NCBI GenBank assembly: GCA_964590945.1
Contig: CAZPXF010000012.1
Location: 1-33,626 of the forward strand
Reading direction: 5' to 3'
Source of the DNA: CAZPXF01 sp964590945
GTDB taxonomy: Bacteria > Bacillota > Clostridia > Lachnospirales > Lachnospiraceae
Length of the DNA stretch: 33,626 bases
The translations under genes were made by a program, and so were the position numbers. The notes under the pieces were generated by a model, which saw nothing but the letters and a program-made list of their open reading frames with translations, did no database searches and was not told where the DNA came from. Below, piece by piece: positions 1-7,942 of the stretch; the stretch's first letter is position 1; the number at the start of each line of letters is the position of its first letter.

Positions 1-22
1 GCGTGTGACAAACACAAATATT

Positions 23-50
23 ATTATATCGTCTTTTGGAAAATATGCAA
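23..50 (-). promoter_or_regulatory. Sigma-A promoter reading out of the left edge
   Basis: On the minus strand TTGCAT (45-50) and TATAAT (23-28) are separated by 16 bp, with an A-rich stretch just upstream (51-65) that could act as an UP element. Transcription would start near position 16 and leave the window, so the gene it serves is not visible. It lies downstream of the last gene of the large operon. Confidence 0.6.
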
Positions 51-125
51 GACTTTTTTTTATTTTTGCCCATTTTCCGTATTTAAAAATATTGTGTCGT
101 ATAATAACCCGGCTAAAACAGATTT

Positions 126-368
126 TCAATCTCTCTCCTGATCCTGAAATTCCACAATGACGTAAAATCCCCGCTCCGTCTCCAGCACCTCGTCAACGAT
201 CCCTTTTCTGTCCTTGATCCTGTCCTGTGTCTTATAGATTCCCGACATAGCGACGGCAGGCTTGATGATATAGCTGTAGAGATTGCCGTTGGCATATTCT
301 GTGATCTCAACCTCGTCGCCCTTCTGCACCAGATTCGGGCGCTCCATCTTAAATTTCTCTTTTCTCAT
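126..368 (-). CDS. Small conserved-type hypothetical protein (80 aa)
   Basis: I do not recognise this 80-residue protein. It has no membrane segment or signal peptide. It is rich in charged residues, and the pattern of short strands with a central GDEVEI and a C-terminal FYVIVEFQD suggests a small beta-rich domain. The start at 368 is preceded by GGTG at seven bases, overlapping the stop of the MscS gene six bases upstream, so the two are probably translationally linked. A second ATG at residue 8 is possible but has a poorer ribosome site. It is the last gene of the leftward operon in the window. Confidence 0.7.
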   Translation of the reverse strand: MRKEKFKMERPNLVQKGDEVEITEYANGNLYSYIIKPAVAMSGIYKTQDRIKDRKGIVDEVLETERGFYVIVEFQDQERD

Positions 369-374
369 TCCAAA

Positions 375-1298
375 TCACCGTACTTCCTGTGAAATCTTCC
401 CGCCTTTTAAATGTACCTCCATCTTATTATATGAAATCTCAACGTCGGCCTTATTAAGACCAATCTTGATATTCTCAAGGATCCGCCATTTTGCAGTCCA
501 GTAATCGTCGGTTGGAACCCACACTTTTACGCCGACCAGAACTGAGCTGTCCGCCAGATCATCTACAACGATCAGAATATCCTTGTCCTTTATCACGGCG
601 TCATCATTCATCACAATCTGACGCAGAACTTCCTTTGCATATTTCAGGTCAGCCTCATAAGAAATACTAACCTGAAGATCCAGACGTCTCTCATTTTCAT
701 TTGTCACATTGACAAGGCTCTGGCTGGAAAGCTCGCCGTTTGGAATAATGATCGCACGATTATCCGCGGTCAGCATCTTGGAATAGTAGACCTGAATCTC
801 CGTGATCGTTCCTTCATATGCCCCGCAAATGATATAATCGCCTACGGAAAACGGTTTTAATATCATAAGAAGTATACCGCCTGCAATATTGGAAAAGCTA
901 TCCTGCAGAGCCAGACCTACAGCAACGCCTGCCGAAGCTACCACCGCCGCCACGGATGTTGAATCTACTCCAAAGTTCCGCAGGATCAGCATAAGAAGAA
1001 ACGCATACAGCGCATACTTCACGATGGAATCTGCAAACTGCGCTGCGCCAACCTCGACACTTGCCCGTTCCATGGAACCATGAACCAGCTTTCGGATCCA
1101 CTTAATGATCTTCTTTCCAACTATGAAAATTACGAATGCAAATATGATCTTGATCCCGAAACTAAGAATATCCGGAATGTGATCCTGTATATATTGCAAT
1201 AGAATATTCACCTGCTTTACATTTTCTTCTGTTTTTTCGGAGATCGTATCCGCGATCTGCGAAGCAACCTCGCTGGTATCCGATGTCAGTAAAACCAT
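375..1298 (-). CDS. mscS: Small-conductance mechanosensitive channel, MscS family (307 aa)
   Basis: This is an inner-membrane channel that opens under membrane tension and releases solutes on hypo-osmotic shock. Three hydrophobic segments are visible at about residues 41-60, 92-108 and 113-146. The third is the Ala/Gly-rich pore helix, running into the family signature around residues 124-156 (VGLALQDSFSNIAGG, then KPFSVGDYI). The C-terminal 150 residues form the beta and alpha-beta vestibule. The length is near that of E. coli MscS. An AGGAGG site lies five bases before the ATG. It is close behind pgeF (34 bp) and six bases ahead of the small unknown gene, so probably cotranscribed. Confidence 0.93.
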   Translation of the reverse strand: MVLLTSDTSEVASQIADTISEKTEENVKQVNILLQYIQDHIPDILSFGIKIIFAFVIFIVGKKIIKWIRKLVHGSMERASVEVGAAQFADSIVKYALYAFLLMLILRNFGVDSTSVAAVVASAGVAVGLALQDSFSNIAGGILLMILKPFSVGDYIICGAYEGTITEIQVYYSKMLTADNRAIIIPNGELSSQSLVNVTNENERRLDLQVSISYEADLKYAKEVLRQIVMNDDAVIKDKDILIVVDDLADSSVLVGVKVWVPTDDYWTAKWRILENIKIGLNKADVEISYNKMEVHLKGGKISQEVR

Positions 1299-1332
1299 AA
1301 TGTCCTCCTGGTATTTTCATTTGAATGCGCTT

Positions 1333-2175
1333 TTATTGTAACATGAGAAAAGCTCCGAGATTTCCCCGTTTTCCGTGGGACGCTCGATGCGAAAATAAAA
1401 TCTCCGGGTTGCAGCATGTGCAGACCTCAGCCGTTTCAATCTGCCCGGAAGGAATCCCAGCCTCATTCAGAACGATCTCATTCGCACGCCAGAGATTCAA
1501 CTGGTAGTGCTCTGCATCGGTCTGATAGAAGAGCTCCGCCCAGTGCTTTTGATCAAAATGCTGTTTCAACTGTCCGATCACATCGCCTGTTACCTCATAG
1601 CAGCTCTGGCAAATGGACGGCCCGATGGCCGCATAGATATCCGACGCCTTTGTTCCGAAGCATTCGCCCATCCGCCGCACCGTCTCCTGCCCCATTCTGT
1701 TCACAGTTCCTTTCCATCCGGAATGGGAAAGACCGATGGCACGGTGTACCGGATCCACAAAATAGAGCGGCACACAGTCCGCGTACATCGTCACAAGGCA
1801 TAATCCCGGCGTATCGGTGATGAGTCCATCCACATCATCATATCCACAGGGCTTTATCACACCTTTTCCGGCGTCCTTTGCTGTCACTAGGCGGACATTC
1901 GTCGTATGCGTCTGTTTGGAAAACACCATCTGCTCCCTTCTGGCTCCGATAAGTTCCCCGATCCGTCTCAGATTCTCCTGTACCCTTTCTTCTTCATCGC
2001 CGCGGGTAAAACTCACATTCATGGTTCCCAAATACCCCTCGCTTACGCCTCCGATCCTCGTGGAAAACGCCTGACTGACGATCCCCGTCCTGGAAAGCTG
2101 CGGAAATTCCAGCACAACTACTCCATGTTCCTCCCGGATACGCATATTCTGCGGCTTCTTCTTCCAGTTAATCAT
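1333..2175 (-). CDS. pgeF: PgeF/YfiH family purine nucleoside phosphorylase, laccase-domain protein (280 aa)
   Basis: The family, formerly called polyphenol oxidase or laccase-like, comprises cytoplasmic zinc enzymes acting on purine nucleosides and has been linked to editing of peptidoglycan precursors. The expected metal ligands are present: His90 in KQTH, Cys134 in YADCVPLYF and His151 in LSHSGWKG. The frame is open further upstream to 2400, but that part overlaps yraN in another frame. The ATG at 2175 has GGAGG ten bases upstream; a GTG two codons earlier is possible but only four bases from GGAGG. It sits between yraN and mscS in the leftward operon. Confidence 0.9.
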   Translation of the reverse strand: MINWKKKPQNMRIREEHGVVVLEFPQLSRTGIVSQAFSTRIGGVSEGYLGTMNVSFTRGDEEERVQENLRRIGELIGARREQMVFSKQTHTTNVRLVTAKDAGKGVIKPCGYDDVDGLITDTPGLCLVTMYADCVPLYFVDPVHRAIGLSHSGWKGTVNRMGQETVRRMGECFGTKASDIYAAIGPSICQSCYEVTGDVIGQLKQHFDQKHWAELFYQTDAEHYQLNLWRANEIVLNEAGIPSGQIETAEVCTCCNPEILFSHRASHGKRGNLGAFLMLQ

Positions 2176-2245
2176 ATTCACATATCCTCCATCACGCAAA
2201 AGCGGCATCCGAAACGCAAACACCCTCTGCGGCTGTACAAATTTA

Positions 2246-2590
2246 TCAGCAGTAAAATGCGTTCTCGACATGTTCAATCTTATCCGGTGAGATGCCAATG
2301 ACATCAAAACGACATTTCTGATCCGCCGCATGGTGTTCCAGGAGAAAACACTGCGCACATCTTGCAATCGTCCGCTGTTTCCTGCTGTCGACAGCCTCAA
2401 GCGGCGTCCCGTATCTTCCGTTCCTTCGGTATTTGACCTCGCAGAACACCAAAGTATCCCCGTCCTCTGCGATAATATCGATCTCGCCGAAGCGGCACCG
2501 GTAATTGTATTGCAGGATCCGGCAGCCCTTTTCCTGAAGAAAATAACCTGCTGCGCGCTCTGAAAGGCTTCCTGTCTTCCGATTGTTCAC
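2246..2590 (-). CDS. yraN: YraN family (UPF0102) endonuclease-like protein (114 aa)
   Basis: This small protein has a predicted restriction-endonuclease-like (PD-(D/E)XK) fold. The motif GEIDIIAEDGDTLVFCEVK (about residues 35-53) carries the Glu, Asp and Glu-x-Lys arrangement of the nuclease core. Its length is typical. The start is GTG at 2590 with AAGGAG six bases before it. Its place directly behind rnhB (12 bp) is a very common arrangement in Firmicutes and supports a role in nucleic acid processing. The exact substrate is not established. Confidence 0.9.
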   Translation of the reverse strand: MNNRKTGSLSERAAGYFLQEKGCRILQYNYRCRFGEIDIIAEDGDTLVFCEVKYRRNGRYGTPLEAVDSRKQRTIARCAQCFLLEHHAADQKCRFDVIGISPDKIEHVENAFYC

Positions 2591-2602
2591 TCTGGACTCC
2601 TT

Positions 2603-3370
2603 CTATATGAATTTTCCGATAAATGACATTCTGTGGATCGGCGAAGGACCATATTTCCGGATCGCTGCAATATGCTCCGCCGATCCATAGCCTTTGTGCT
2701 TAGCAAATCCATACTCCGGCATGATCTTATCGTATTCCGTCATCAGGCGATCCCTCGTCACCTTGGCAATGACGCTGGCCGCCGCGATCGACATGCTTTT
2801 TGCGTCGCCTTTGATGATCGGAACCTGCTTTGTCGAAACCCCCGGGATCGTAACCGCGTCATTAAGAAGAAGATCAGGCTTCACTTTCAGATTTCCGATA
2901 GCCTTCCTCATCGCCTCATAGGTTGCCTGTAAGATATTGATCTCATCAATCCTCTGCGGCTCCACAAGACCGACGCCGACAGCAATCGCCTGATCCATGA
3001 TCACTTCATACAGTTCTTCTCTCTTTTTTTCCGAAAGCTTCTTAGAATCGTTGAGATATTTGATCCCTGTATTTTCCGGCAGGATCACAGCTCCCGCCGC
3101 CACAGGGCCTGCAAGCGGGCCTCTGCCGGCCTCGTCGATCCCGCAGATCAGATCATAATCCGAATATTTGCGCTCATAAACCAGCATATTTTCTATTCGC
3201 TCAAGCTCCGCCTGTTCCTTTAAGATCCGGTTTTCATATTTCCGGATCAGAGCGGCAACGCCGGCCCGCCTGTCTTTTGCATATGTTGCAAGAAGAACCT
3301 GTAAGCCATCATTGTCAGCCTGCTCAAATTCCATTTTTATCTCTTTTATGCTTTTCTTAGTTGTTTCCAT
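2603..3370 (-). CDS. rnhB: Ribonuclease HII (255 aa)
   Basis: This enzyme cleaves RNA in RNA-DNA hybrids and removes single misincorporated ribonucleotides. The four acidic catalytic residues are visible: Asp79 and Glu80 in GIDEAGRGPLAGP, Asp171 in LLLNDAV and Asp189 in IIKGDAKS. The roughly 70-residue N-terminal helical extension is usual for Firmicutes RnhB. I chose ATG at 3370 because GGAG lies nine bases upstream. The longer reading from a TTG at 3385 lacks a site. The gene overlaps the end of lepB by 14 bases, so the two are translationally coupled. Confidence 0.95.
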   Translation of the reverse strand: METTKKSIKEIKMEFEQADNDGLQVLLATYAKDRRAGVAALIRKYENRILKEQAELERIENMLVYERKYSDYDLICGIDEAGRGPLAGPVAAGAVILPENTGIKYLNDSKKLSEKKREELYEVIMDQAIAVGVGLVEPQRIDEINILQATYEAMRKAIGNLKVKPDLLLNDAVTIPGVSTKQVPIIKGDAKSMSIAAASVIAKVTRDRLMTEYDKIMPEYGFAKHKGYGSAEHIAAIRKYGPSPIHRMSFIGKFI

Positions 3371-3950
3371 TTTTGATCGCTCCAAATGAATCCAACGGCC
3401 AGATACGGATCCATGCTCTTCCGATCAGATCATCCTTCCTGAGTACGCCAACGCTCGGGTCCCGACTGTCCATACTGTTGTTCCGGTTGTCGCCGAGAAC
3501 AAAGTATTCGTCGTCTCCAAGCTCCAGCGGATCCATCTGCCACAGCGACCCGTCATCCTGTTCCATGATTTCGCGGCCGTAGACCTCATCTTCCAGAAGC
3601 TTGCCGTCTATGTAAACCTTTCCGTCAACAATGGAAATCGTCTCGTTCGGAAGTCCGATGATACGCTTGATAAAATACTGCTTTGTCTCATAATCATAAG
3701 GAAAAACAATGATCTCGTACCGTTCCGGGTCACGGAAACGATACGAAATCTTATCCACGATCAGGTTGTCACCGTCGTACAGCGTCTCCATCATGGACTC
3801 GCCGTTTACCTCTGTCCGCTGTCCCACATATGTAATGACCAGATAGGTCAGAGCGATCACAATTGCAATATACAGGATCCAGCTCAATAATTCATGAAGC
3901 ATACTTTTTTCTTTCTCTTTCTTTTTGCTCTTACTTTTATGTTGTCCCAT
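3357..3950 (-). CDS. lepB: Signal peptidase I, first copy, catalytically intact (197 aa)
   Basis: This enzyme removes signal peptides from exported preproteins at the outer face of the membrane. A Lys-rich N-terminus (residues 5-15) precedes one membrane anchor (about 21-41). The catalytic serine is Ser52 in GESMMETL and the general-base lysine is Lys95 in YFIKRIIGLP. The conserved GDNRNNSMDSR box is complete. The start has GAGGAG nine bases upstream. It follows rbgA by 24 bp. This copy keeps every active-site residue, unlike the paralogue at 4839-5447. Confidence 0.95.
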   Translation of the reverse strand: MGQHKSKSKKKEKEKSMLHELLSWILYIAIVIALTYLVITYVGQRTEVNGESMMETLYDGDNLIVDKISYRFRDPERYEIIVFPYDYETKQYFIKRIIGLPNETISIVDGKVYIDGKLLEDEVYGREIMEQDDGSLWQMDPLELGDDEYFVLGDNRNNSMDSRDPSVGVLRKDDLIGRAWIRIWPLDSFGAIKNGNN

Positions 3951-3974
3951 CTGTAAGCACTCCTCTGCTTTTTG

Positions 3975-4829
3975 TTACTCTTCCTGCTCCTTTGCTTCTT
4001 CAAGCGTAATTCTGCCAAGTCTTCCATTCCGGAAATCATCAAGGAAAATGGAAGCTGCCTTGCCACGATCGAGTTCATTCCCGCGCACAAGGCAATGACG
4101 GCTTGCGGCAATCCTGCGAAGCGTCTCATAGACGTCCTCCGCTTCTTCTATTGCATATTTCTCCGCAAGGACTCCCGGATATTTTCGGCACATAAAACGG
4201 ACGCCCTCCCCTGCAAGCTCTTCTATATTCAGAATATCATCCTTGATGGAACCGATGAGCGCCAGCTTAAGTCCGACTGTCTGGTCTTCAAACTTCGGCC
4301 AAAGGATTCCCGGCGTATCCAAAAGCTCTACATTCTTGTTCAGCCGGATCCACTGCTTTCCTTTTGTGACTCCCGGCCTGTTCCCGGTCTTTGTACAGGC
4401 TTTTCCCGCCAGTGCATTGATGCATGTTGATTTCCCGACATTCGGGATCCCGACGACCATGGCGCGGACCGGACGGTTCAGTATACCCCTTTTCCGATCG
4501 CGTTCGATCTTCTCCTTACACGCTTCCTGTATCGCACCCTGAATGGACTTTATCCCGGCTCCGTTTCTGGAGTTTACCTTGACAACAGTATAACCTTTTC
4601 CTTTGAAATAATCCATCCATCTGTCATTGGACGCTTCAACCGCAAGATCCGATTTGTTCAAAATGATCATCCGCGCCTTGTTTCTCCCAAGCTCGTCGAT
4701 ATCCGGATTGCGGCTGCTCATCGGCGCGCGCGCATCCACAAGCTCGATGATCAGATCGACCAGCCTGATATTCTCCTGCATCATTCTCTTTGCCCTGGTC
4801 ATGTGACCGGGATACCACTGAAAATACAT
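3975..4829 (-). CDS. rbgA: Ribosome biogenesis GTPase RbgA/YlqF (284 aa)
   Basis: This circularly permuted GTPase acts in late assembly of the 50S ribosomal subunit. The motifs come in permuted order: G4 NKSD at 58-61, then the P-loop GIPNVGKS at 127-134, then G3 DTPG at 171-174. The N-terminal WYPGHM and the C-terminal helical RNA-binding domain are also typical. The ATG has AGAGGTG just upstream, overlapping the stop region of the second lepB nine bases away. Location between the ribosomal protein gene rplS and rnhB matches Bacillus and Clostridia. Confidence 0.95.
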   Translation of the reverse strand: MYFQWYPGHMTRAKRMMQENIRLVDLIIELVDARAPMSSRNPDIDELGRNKARMIILNKSDLAVEASNDRWMDYFKGKGYTVVKVNSRNGAGIKSIQGAIQEACKEKIERDRKRGILNRPVRAMVVGIPNVGKSTCINALAGKACTKTGNRPGVTKGKQWIRLNKNVELLDTPGILWPKFEDQTVGLKLALIGSIKDDILNIEELAGEGVRFMCRKYPGVLAEKYAIEEAEDVYETLRRIAASRHCLVRGNELDRGKAASIFLDDFRNGRLGRITLEEAKEQEE

Positions 4830-4838
4830 CGTTCACCT

Positions 4839-5447
4839 CTATTTATAACGGATCAGGCCGAATCTGCTCTTTGGCGACCAGACCAGCCACGCTTTTCCGT
4901 AAATATCTTCTTTCTTTACATTCCCAATATCCGCGTCACGGCTGTCCTGCAGCTCCACACGGTTATCTCCGAGGACAAAATACTCGTCGCTTCCCACTGT
5001 GATCGCAGCGCCAGCGATGCCCGGATCATCTATCTCCGATACATGATACTTATCCTCGTCCAGTTCCTCTCCGTCGATCATAATCTTTCCGTCCGCCGTG
5101 ATCTGCACAGTCTCCCCGGGAAGTCCTATGATCCTCCGTATGTCGTACTGTTCATTCTGATTGCCGTTCGGCTTGTATACGATCACATCAAACCTTTTCG
5201 GCTTACTGATATTATATACAAGCTGATTTACAAGAACAACGTCCCCATTTTCCATCACAGGCTGCATCGAATTGCCGATATTGCTGACTCTCCTGCCAAG
5301 ATACAATACGAAAAAGACAGCAATGAAGCATACGATCACCAATTCCAAAAGCCAGATAAAAGCTTCCTTCAGCGCTTCCATGCGTGGTTTTCTTTTCTTC
5401 TGTTGTCTCATCAGCCGTCCGCGGCGGCGTCTTCGAAATCGTCTCAT
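4839..5447 (-). CDS. lepB: Signal peptidase I paralogue with altered catalytic residues (202 aa)
   Basis: The fold and layout are those of type I signal peptidase: a very basic N-terminus, one membrane anchor (about 29-50), Ser60 in NIGNSMQPV and the GLPGE and GDNR boxes. Two functional positions differ. The codon for the general-base lysine reads CGG (Arg104 in YDIRRIIGLP). In the last box the Ser that normally supports the lysine is Leu (GDNRVELQDSR). The adjacent paralogue keeps both. It may therefore be inactive or reduced in activity, use another base, or act as a binding or scaffold protein. The open frame is full length with a good AGGAG site, so it is not an obvious pseudogene. Confidence 0.88.
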   Translation of the reverse strand: MRRFRRRRRGRLMRQQKKRKPRMEALKEAFIWLLELVIVCFIAVFFVLYLGRRVSNIGNSMQPVMENGDVVLVNQLVYNISKPKRFDVIVYKPNGNQNEQYDIRRIIGLPGETVQITADGKIMIDGEELDEDKYHVSEIDDPGIAGAAITVGSDEYFVLGDNRVELQDSRDADIGNVKKEDIYGKAWLVWSPKSRFGLIRYK

Positions 5448-5507
5448 AAGTTACTCCTGTATGGTATCATACCAAAAAACCGTCGTCATAGTCCTGTATG
5501 ACAACGA

Positions 5508-5539
5508 AAGGGACAATATACAATCTGTACTTGTCCCTT
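5508..5539 (-). terminator. Possible terminator or processing hairpin after rplS
   Basis: A perfect 9-bp inverted repeat (AAGGGACAA and TTGTCCCTT) with a 14-base loop lies 12 bases beyond the rplS stop. In the direction of transcription it is followed only by TTTCGTTG, a weak U-tract, so partial termination or RNA processing is more likely than a full stop. A 13-base palindrome TGGTATCATACCA (5462-5474) lies between it and the lepB paralogue's ribosome site. Confidence 0.35.
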
Positions 5540-5551
5540 CTCATCACTGGA

Positions 5552-5899
5552 TTATTTTACTAATTCTTTAACCTTAGCTCTCTTTCCAACGCGTCCTCTT
5601 AAGTAGTTCAGCTTTGCTCTTCTCACTTTACCTCTGCGGACAACTTCAACCTTCTCTACGTTAGGTGAATGCAGCGGCCATGTCTTCTCAACGCCGATTC
5701 CATTGGAGAACTTTCTTACAGTGAATGTCGCTCTTGTGCTTCCGCCCTGTTTCTTGAGTACGGTTCCTTCAAACACCTGAATTCTCTCGCGGTTACCCTC
5801 TTTGATCTTCCCGTATACTTTAACCGTATCGCCTACATGAAATACCGGGACGTTCTCTTTAAGCTGTTCAGCTTCAATACTTCTGATAATATCGTTCAT
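5552..5899 (-). CDS. rplS: 50S ribosomal protein L19 (115 aa)
   Basis: L19 sits at the interface of the 30S and 50S subunits. The sequence is a full-length, typical L19: an N-terminal helix, FHVGDTVKVYGKIKEGNRERIQ, and the basic C-terminal RNA-binding part with RRGKVRRAKLNYLRGR. The start at 5899 has AAGGAGG eight bases upstream. The frame stays open to 5968, but those codons lie in the leader. It is followed by the two lepB genes and preceded by trmD. Confidence 0.97.
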   Translation of the reverse strand: MNDIIRSIEAEQLKENVPVFHVGDTVKVYGKIKEGNRERIQVFEGTVLKKQGGSTRATFTVRKFSNGIGVEKTWPLHSPNVEKVEVVRRGKVRRAKLNYLRGRVGKRAKVKELVK

Positions 5900-5982
5900 A
5901 TGTGTGACCTCCTTATTCTCTGACGTTCTTAATACACTTTCTGTACCAGAGGACCATCTTTTTCTCACAACACGCTATATGT
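5900..5982 (-). promoter_or_regulatory. Candidate L19 leader in the trmD-rplS gap
   Basis: The 85-base gap is long for this tight operon. In the RNA sense a CTCTG segment can pair with CAGAG some 30 bases later, just before the ribosome site, enclosing a smaller GUAC/GUAU-type stem. Ribosomal protein L19 leaders are known in low-GC Gram-positives at exactly this location. I infer the identity from position and the short stems only. Confidence 0.4.
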
Positions 5983-5984
5983 TA

Positions 5985-6740
5985 TCACATTTCTTTCTTG
6001 TTTGCAACAATTTTTTCCGCTAATTCGCGTTCTTTCGCGGTCAGAACTGCATCCTTCAGAAGATCCGGACGCCGCATTGCCGTACGGATGACTGATTGCT
6101 CCCTTCGCCATTGATCCACATTTGCATGGTGCCCGGACAAAAGGATCTCCGGCGCCTTCTTTCCGTGCCAGCATTCCGGCCGCGTATACTGCGGATATTC
6201 CAGAAGATGATCCTGAAAGCTCTCAGACTCTGCGGACGTATCGTTGTGCAGCACTCCCGGGACGAGCCGTGAGATCGTATCCACGACGACCATGGCCGGA
6301 AGCTCCCCGCCTGTCAGCACATAATCGCCGATCGATATATAATCCGTTACGATCTCTTCCAAAACCCTCTCGTCGATCCCTTCATAATGTCCGCAGAGAA
6401 GAACCAGTTCCTCTTCTTTTGCCAGCTCCTCCGCCATTTTTTGATGAAACGTCTGTCCCTGCGGCGAGAGGTAAATAAGGCGCGGTTTCTTCCCCTCCGG
6501 AAGCTCCATCCTGCTCTTTACCGCCTCAAATGCGCCGTAGACCGGCTCCGCCTGCATCAGCATCCCGGCTCCGCCGCCATATGGATAATCGTCCACTTTC
6601 CTGTGCTTGTCCGTCGAATAATCACGGATATTGACAGCCTCAACAGAGAGCAGCCCCCTCTCCATAGCCCGTCCTGTGATACTGGCTCCAAGTCCCTGCA
6701 TGACCATTTCCGGAAACAGCGTTAAAATATGAAACTTCAT
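5985..6740 (-). CDS. trmD: tRNA (guanine37-N1)-methyltransferase TrmD (251 aa)
   Basis: TrmD transfers a methyl group from S-adenosylmethionine to G37 next to the anticodon and prevents +1 frameshifting. The sequence opens with the hallmark FHILTLFPEM. The trefoil-knot SAM site is visible as LCGHYEGIDERV (about residues 115-126) and SIGDYVLTGGELPAM (about 136-150), followed by the SRLVPGVLHND segment. Length is standard. It starts four bases after the rimM stop, and the pair is coupled in most bacteria. Confidence 0.97.
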   Translation of the reverse strand: MKFHILTLFPEMVMQGLGASITGRAMERGLLSVEAVNIRDYSTDKHRKVDDYPYGGGAGMLMQAEPVYGAFEAVKSRMELPEGKKPRLIYLSPQGQTFHQKMAEELAKEEELVLLCGHYEGIDERVLEEIVTDYISIGDYVLTGGELPAMVVVDTISRLVPGVLHNDTSAESESFQDHLLEYPQYTRPECWHGKKAPEILLSGHHANVDQWRREQSVIRTAMRRPDLLKDAVLTAKERELAEKIVANKKEM

Positions 6741-6744
6741 GCAA

Positions 6745-7251
6745 TCACACCAGCCCTTTCATCAGATGCACACGCATGACATTCTCATCCATGTCCACAT
6801 CCAGAATGCATTCCCGGATCGCCGGAAGAAGCGTCTCGCTCCCATCAGCTTTTTCTATCACATACACATCATTGGCTCCGGTCTCTATAATATCTTTAAG
6901 GACTCCAAATTCCTCATCCGAATCCGTCACAACCTTAAGACCGATCAAATCCGCATAATAGTATTCATCTTCCTCCAGATCTACCGCATCCCCGCGGGAT
7001 ACGTACAGCTCGCAATTTCTGTATTTCTCAATATCATTGATATTATCCAGATCCTTAAATTTCAGGATCACCATATTTTTGAAAAATTTCACCGTCTGGA
7101 TCTCCAGCGTCAGCGTCTCTTTTCTCGTTTTCAGAAAAACTTCCTTAAGCTCCAAAAAACGCTCCGGCATATCGGTCGTCGGAAATACCTTCACCTCTCC
7201 GCGTATTCCATGCGTAGAGGAAATCACCCCGACTCTGATCATATCTTCCAT
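6745..7251 (-). CDS. rimM: 16S rRNA processing protein RimM (168 aa)
   Basis: RimM is an assembly factor that helps mature the 3' domain of the 30S subunit and binds protein S19. The N-terminal RimM domain has VGVISSTHGIRGEVKVFP. The C-terminal PRC barrel has EYYYADLIGLKV and the late LLPAIRECILDVD. The ATG at 7251 has GGAG nine bases upstream. A hairpin with a U-tract lies just before the gene, so its expression may be set lower than that of rpsP and ffh. Confidence 0.96.
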   Translation of the reverse strand: MEDMIRVGVISSTHGIRGEVKVFPTTDMPERFLELKEVFLKTRKETLTLEIQTVKFFKNMVILKFKDLDNINDIEKYRNCELYVSRGDAVDLEEDEYYYADLIGLKVVTDSDEEFGVLKDIIETGANDVYVIEKADGSETLLPAIRECILDVDMDENVMRVHLMKGLV

Positions 7252-7307
7252 TAATAACTACTCCATTCAAACATTTTGTAAAGTTTCCCGTAAAGAAATT
7301 TCCGGAT

Positions 7308-7349
7308 AAAGTAAGAAAAGACCACTGCGAAAGCTGTTCCGCAGCAGTC
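7308..7349 (-). terminator. Intra-operon terminator/attenuator between khpA and rimM
   Basis: In the minus-strand RNA a 10-bp stem (GACTGCTGCG with CGCAGTGGTC, two G-U pairs) closes a 10-base loop and is followed directly by TTTTCTTACTTT. This is a credible Rho-independent terminator placed inside the operon, probably partial, since rimM-trmD-rplS have no obvious promoter of their own. Confidence 0.6.
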
Positions 7350-7359
7350 CCGTCTATAC

Positions 7360-7590
7360 CTATTGTAAAATGTCCACAACGACTTTTTTGTCTTCTTTAG
7401 CAGCAGCAGCTTTTACAACAGAACGGATTGCTTTAGCAATACGACCCTGTTTTCCAATTACTTTACCCATGTCAGAATCTGCCACGCGTACTTCAATAAT
7501 AATCGTCTTTCCTTCGGTCTTCTCTGTGACCTCAACGCTCTCAGGATCGTCTACCAGCGCTTTTGCAATTACCTCAACGAGATCTCTCAT
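7360..7590 (-). CDS. khpA: KH domain RNA-binding protein KhpA (76 aa)
   Basis: This small single-KH-domain protein binds RNA and in Firmicutes partners with KhpB/Jag in control of cell division and wall synthesis. The GxxG loop is visible in DMGKVIGKQGRIAKAIR (about residues 40-56). The ATG at 7590 has GGGAGG eight bases upstream. The upstream-extended reading has no site. The position between rpsP and rimM is the standard one. A stem-loop follows the gene. Confidence 0.94.
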   Translation of the reverse strand: MRDLVEVIAKALVDDPESVEVTEKTEGKTIIIEVRVADSDMGKVIGKQGRIAKAIRSVVKAAAAKEDKKVVVDILQ

Positions 7591-7613
7591 CAAGTGCACC
7601 TCCCAATTCACGA

Positions 7614-7859
7614 TTATTTTTCAATACCAGCTGCCTTGAAAATCTTTCCAACTGTTTCTGTAGGCTGTGCACCATTGTTCAACCAGGTCTTAGCTGCCTC
7701 AGCATCTACATGAAATTCGCTTGGATCTTTCGTCGGATCATAAGTACCGATTTCAGCAATAAATCTTCCGTCTCTTGGAGATCTGGAATCTGCAACTACG
7801 ATTCTATAGAAAGGAGCCTTCTTCTGTCCCATTCTTTTTAATCTGATCTTTACTGCCAT
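7614..7859 (-). CDS. rpsP: 30S ribosomal protein S16 (81 aa)
   Basis: S16 binds 16S rRNA early in 30S assembly. The start MAVKIRLKRMGQKKAPFYRIV is diagnostic, as is SRSPRDGRFIAEIGTYDP. The ATG at 7859 has AAGGAGG eight bases upstream. The open frame continues to 7946 but that extension is not part of S16. An 83-base gap separates it from ffh. Confidence 0.97.
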   Translation of the reverse strand: MAVKIRLKRMGQKKAPFYRIVVADSRSPRDGRFIAEIGTYDPTKDPSEFHVDAEAAKTWLNNGAQPTETVGKIFKAAGIEK

Positions 7860-7942
7860 GTCTTTCACCTCCTTAGTGATATCAAATATTCTATATACAT
7901 AAGAATCTCTTCCAGAGCTTCTTCCTGCATATTCCTTCTTCA

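Noticed and set aside
3371..3385. Longer rnhB from a TTG codon
   Set aside because: No ribosome site, whereas ATG at 3370 has GGAG at nine bases.
4803..5501. 232-codon open frame on the plus strand
   Set aside because: Antisense to the lepB paralogue, no start signal, no domain.
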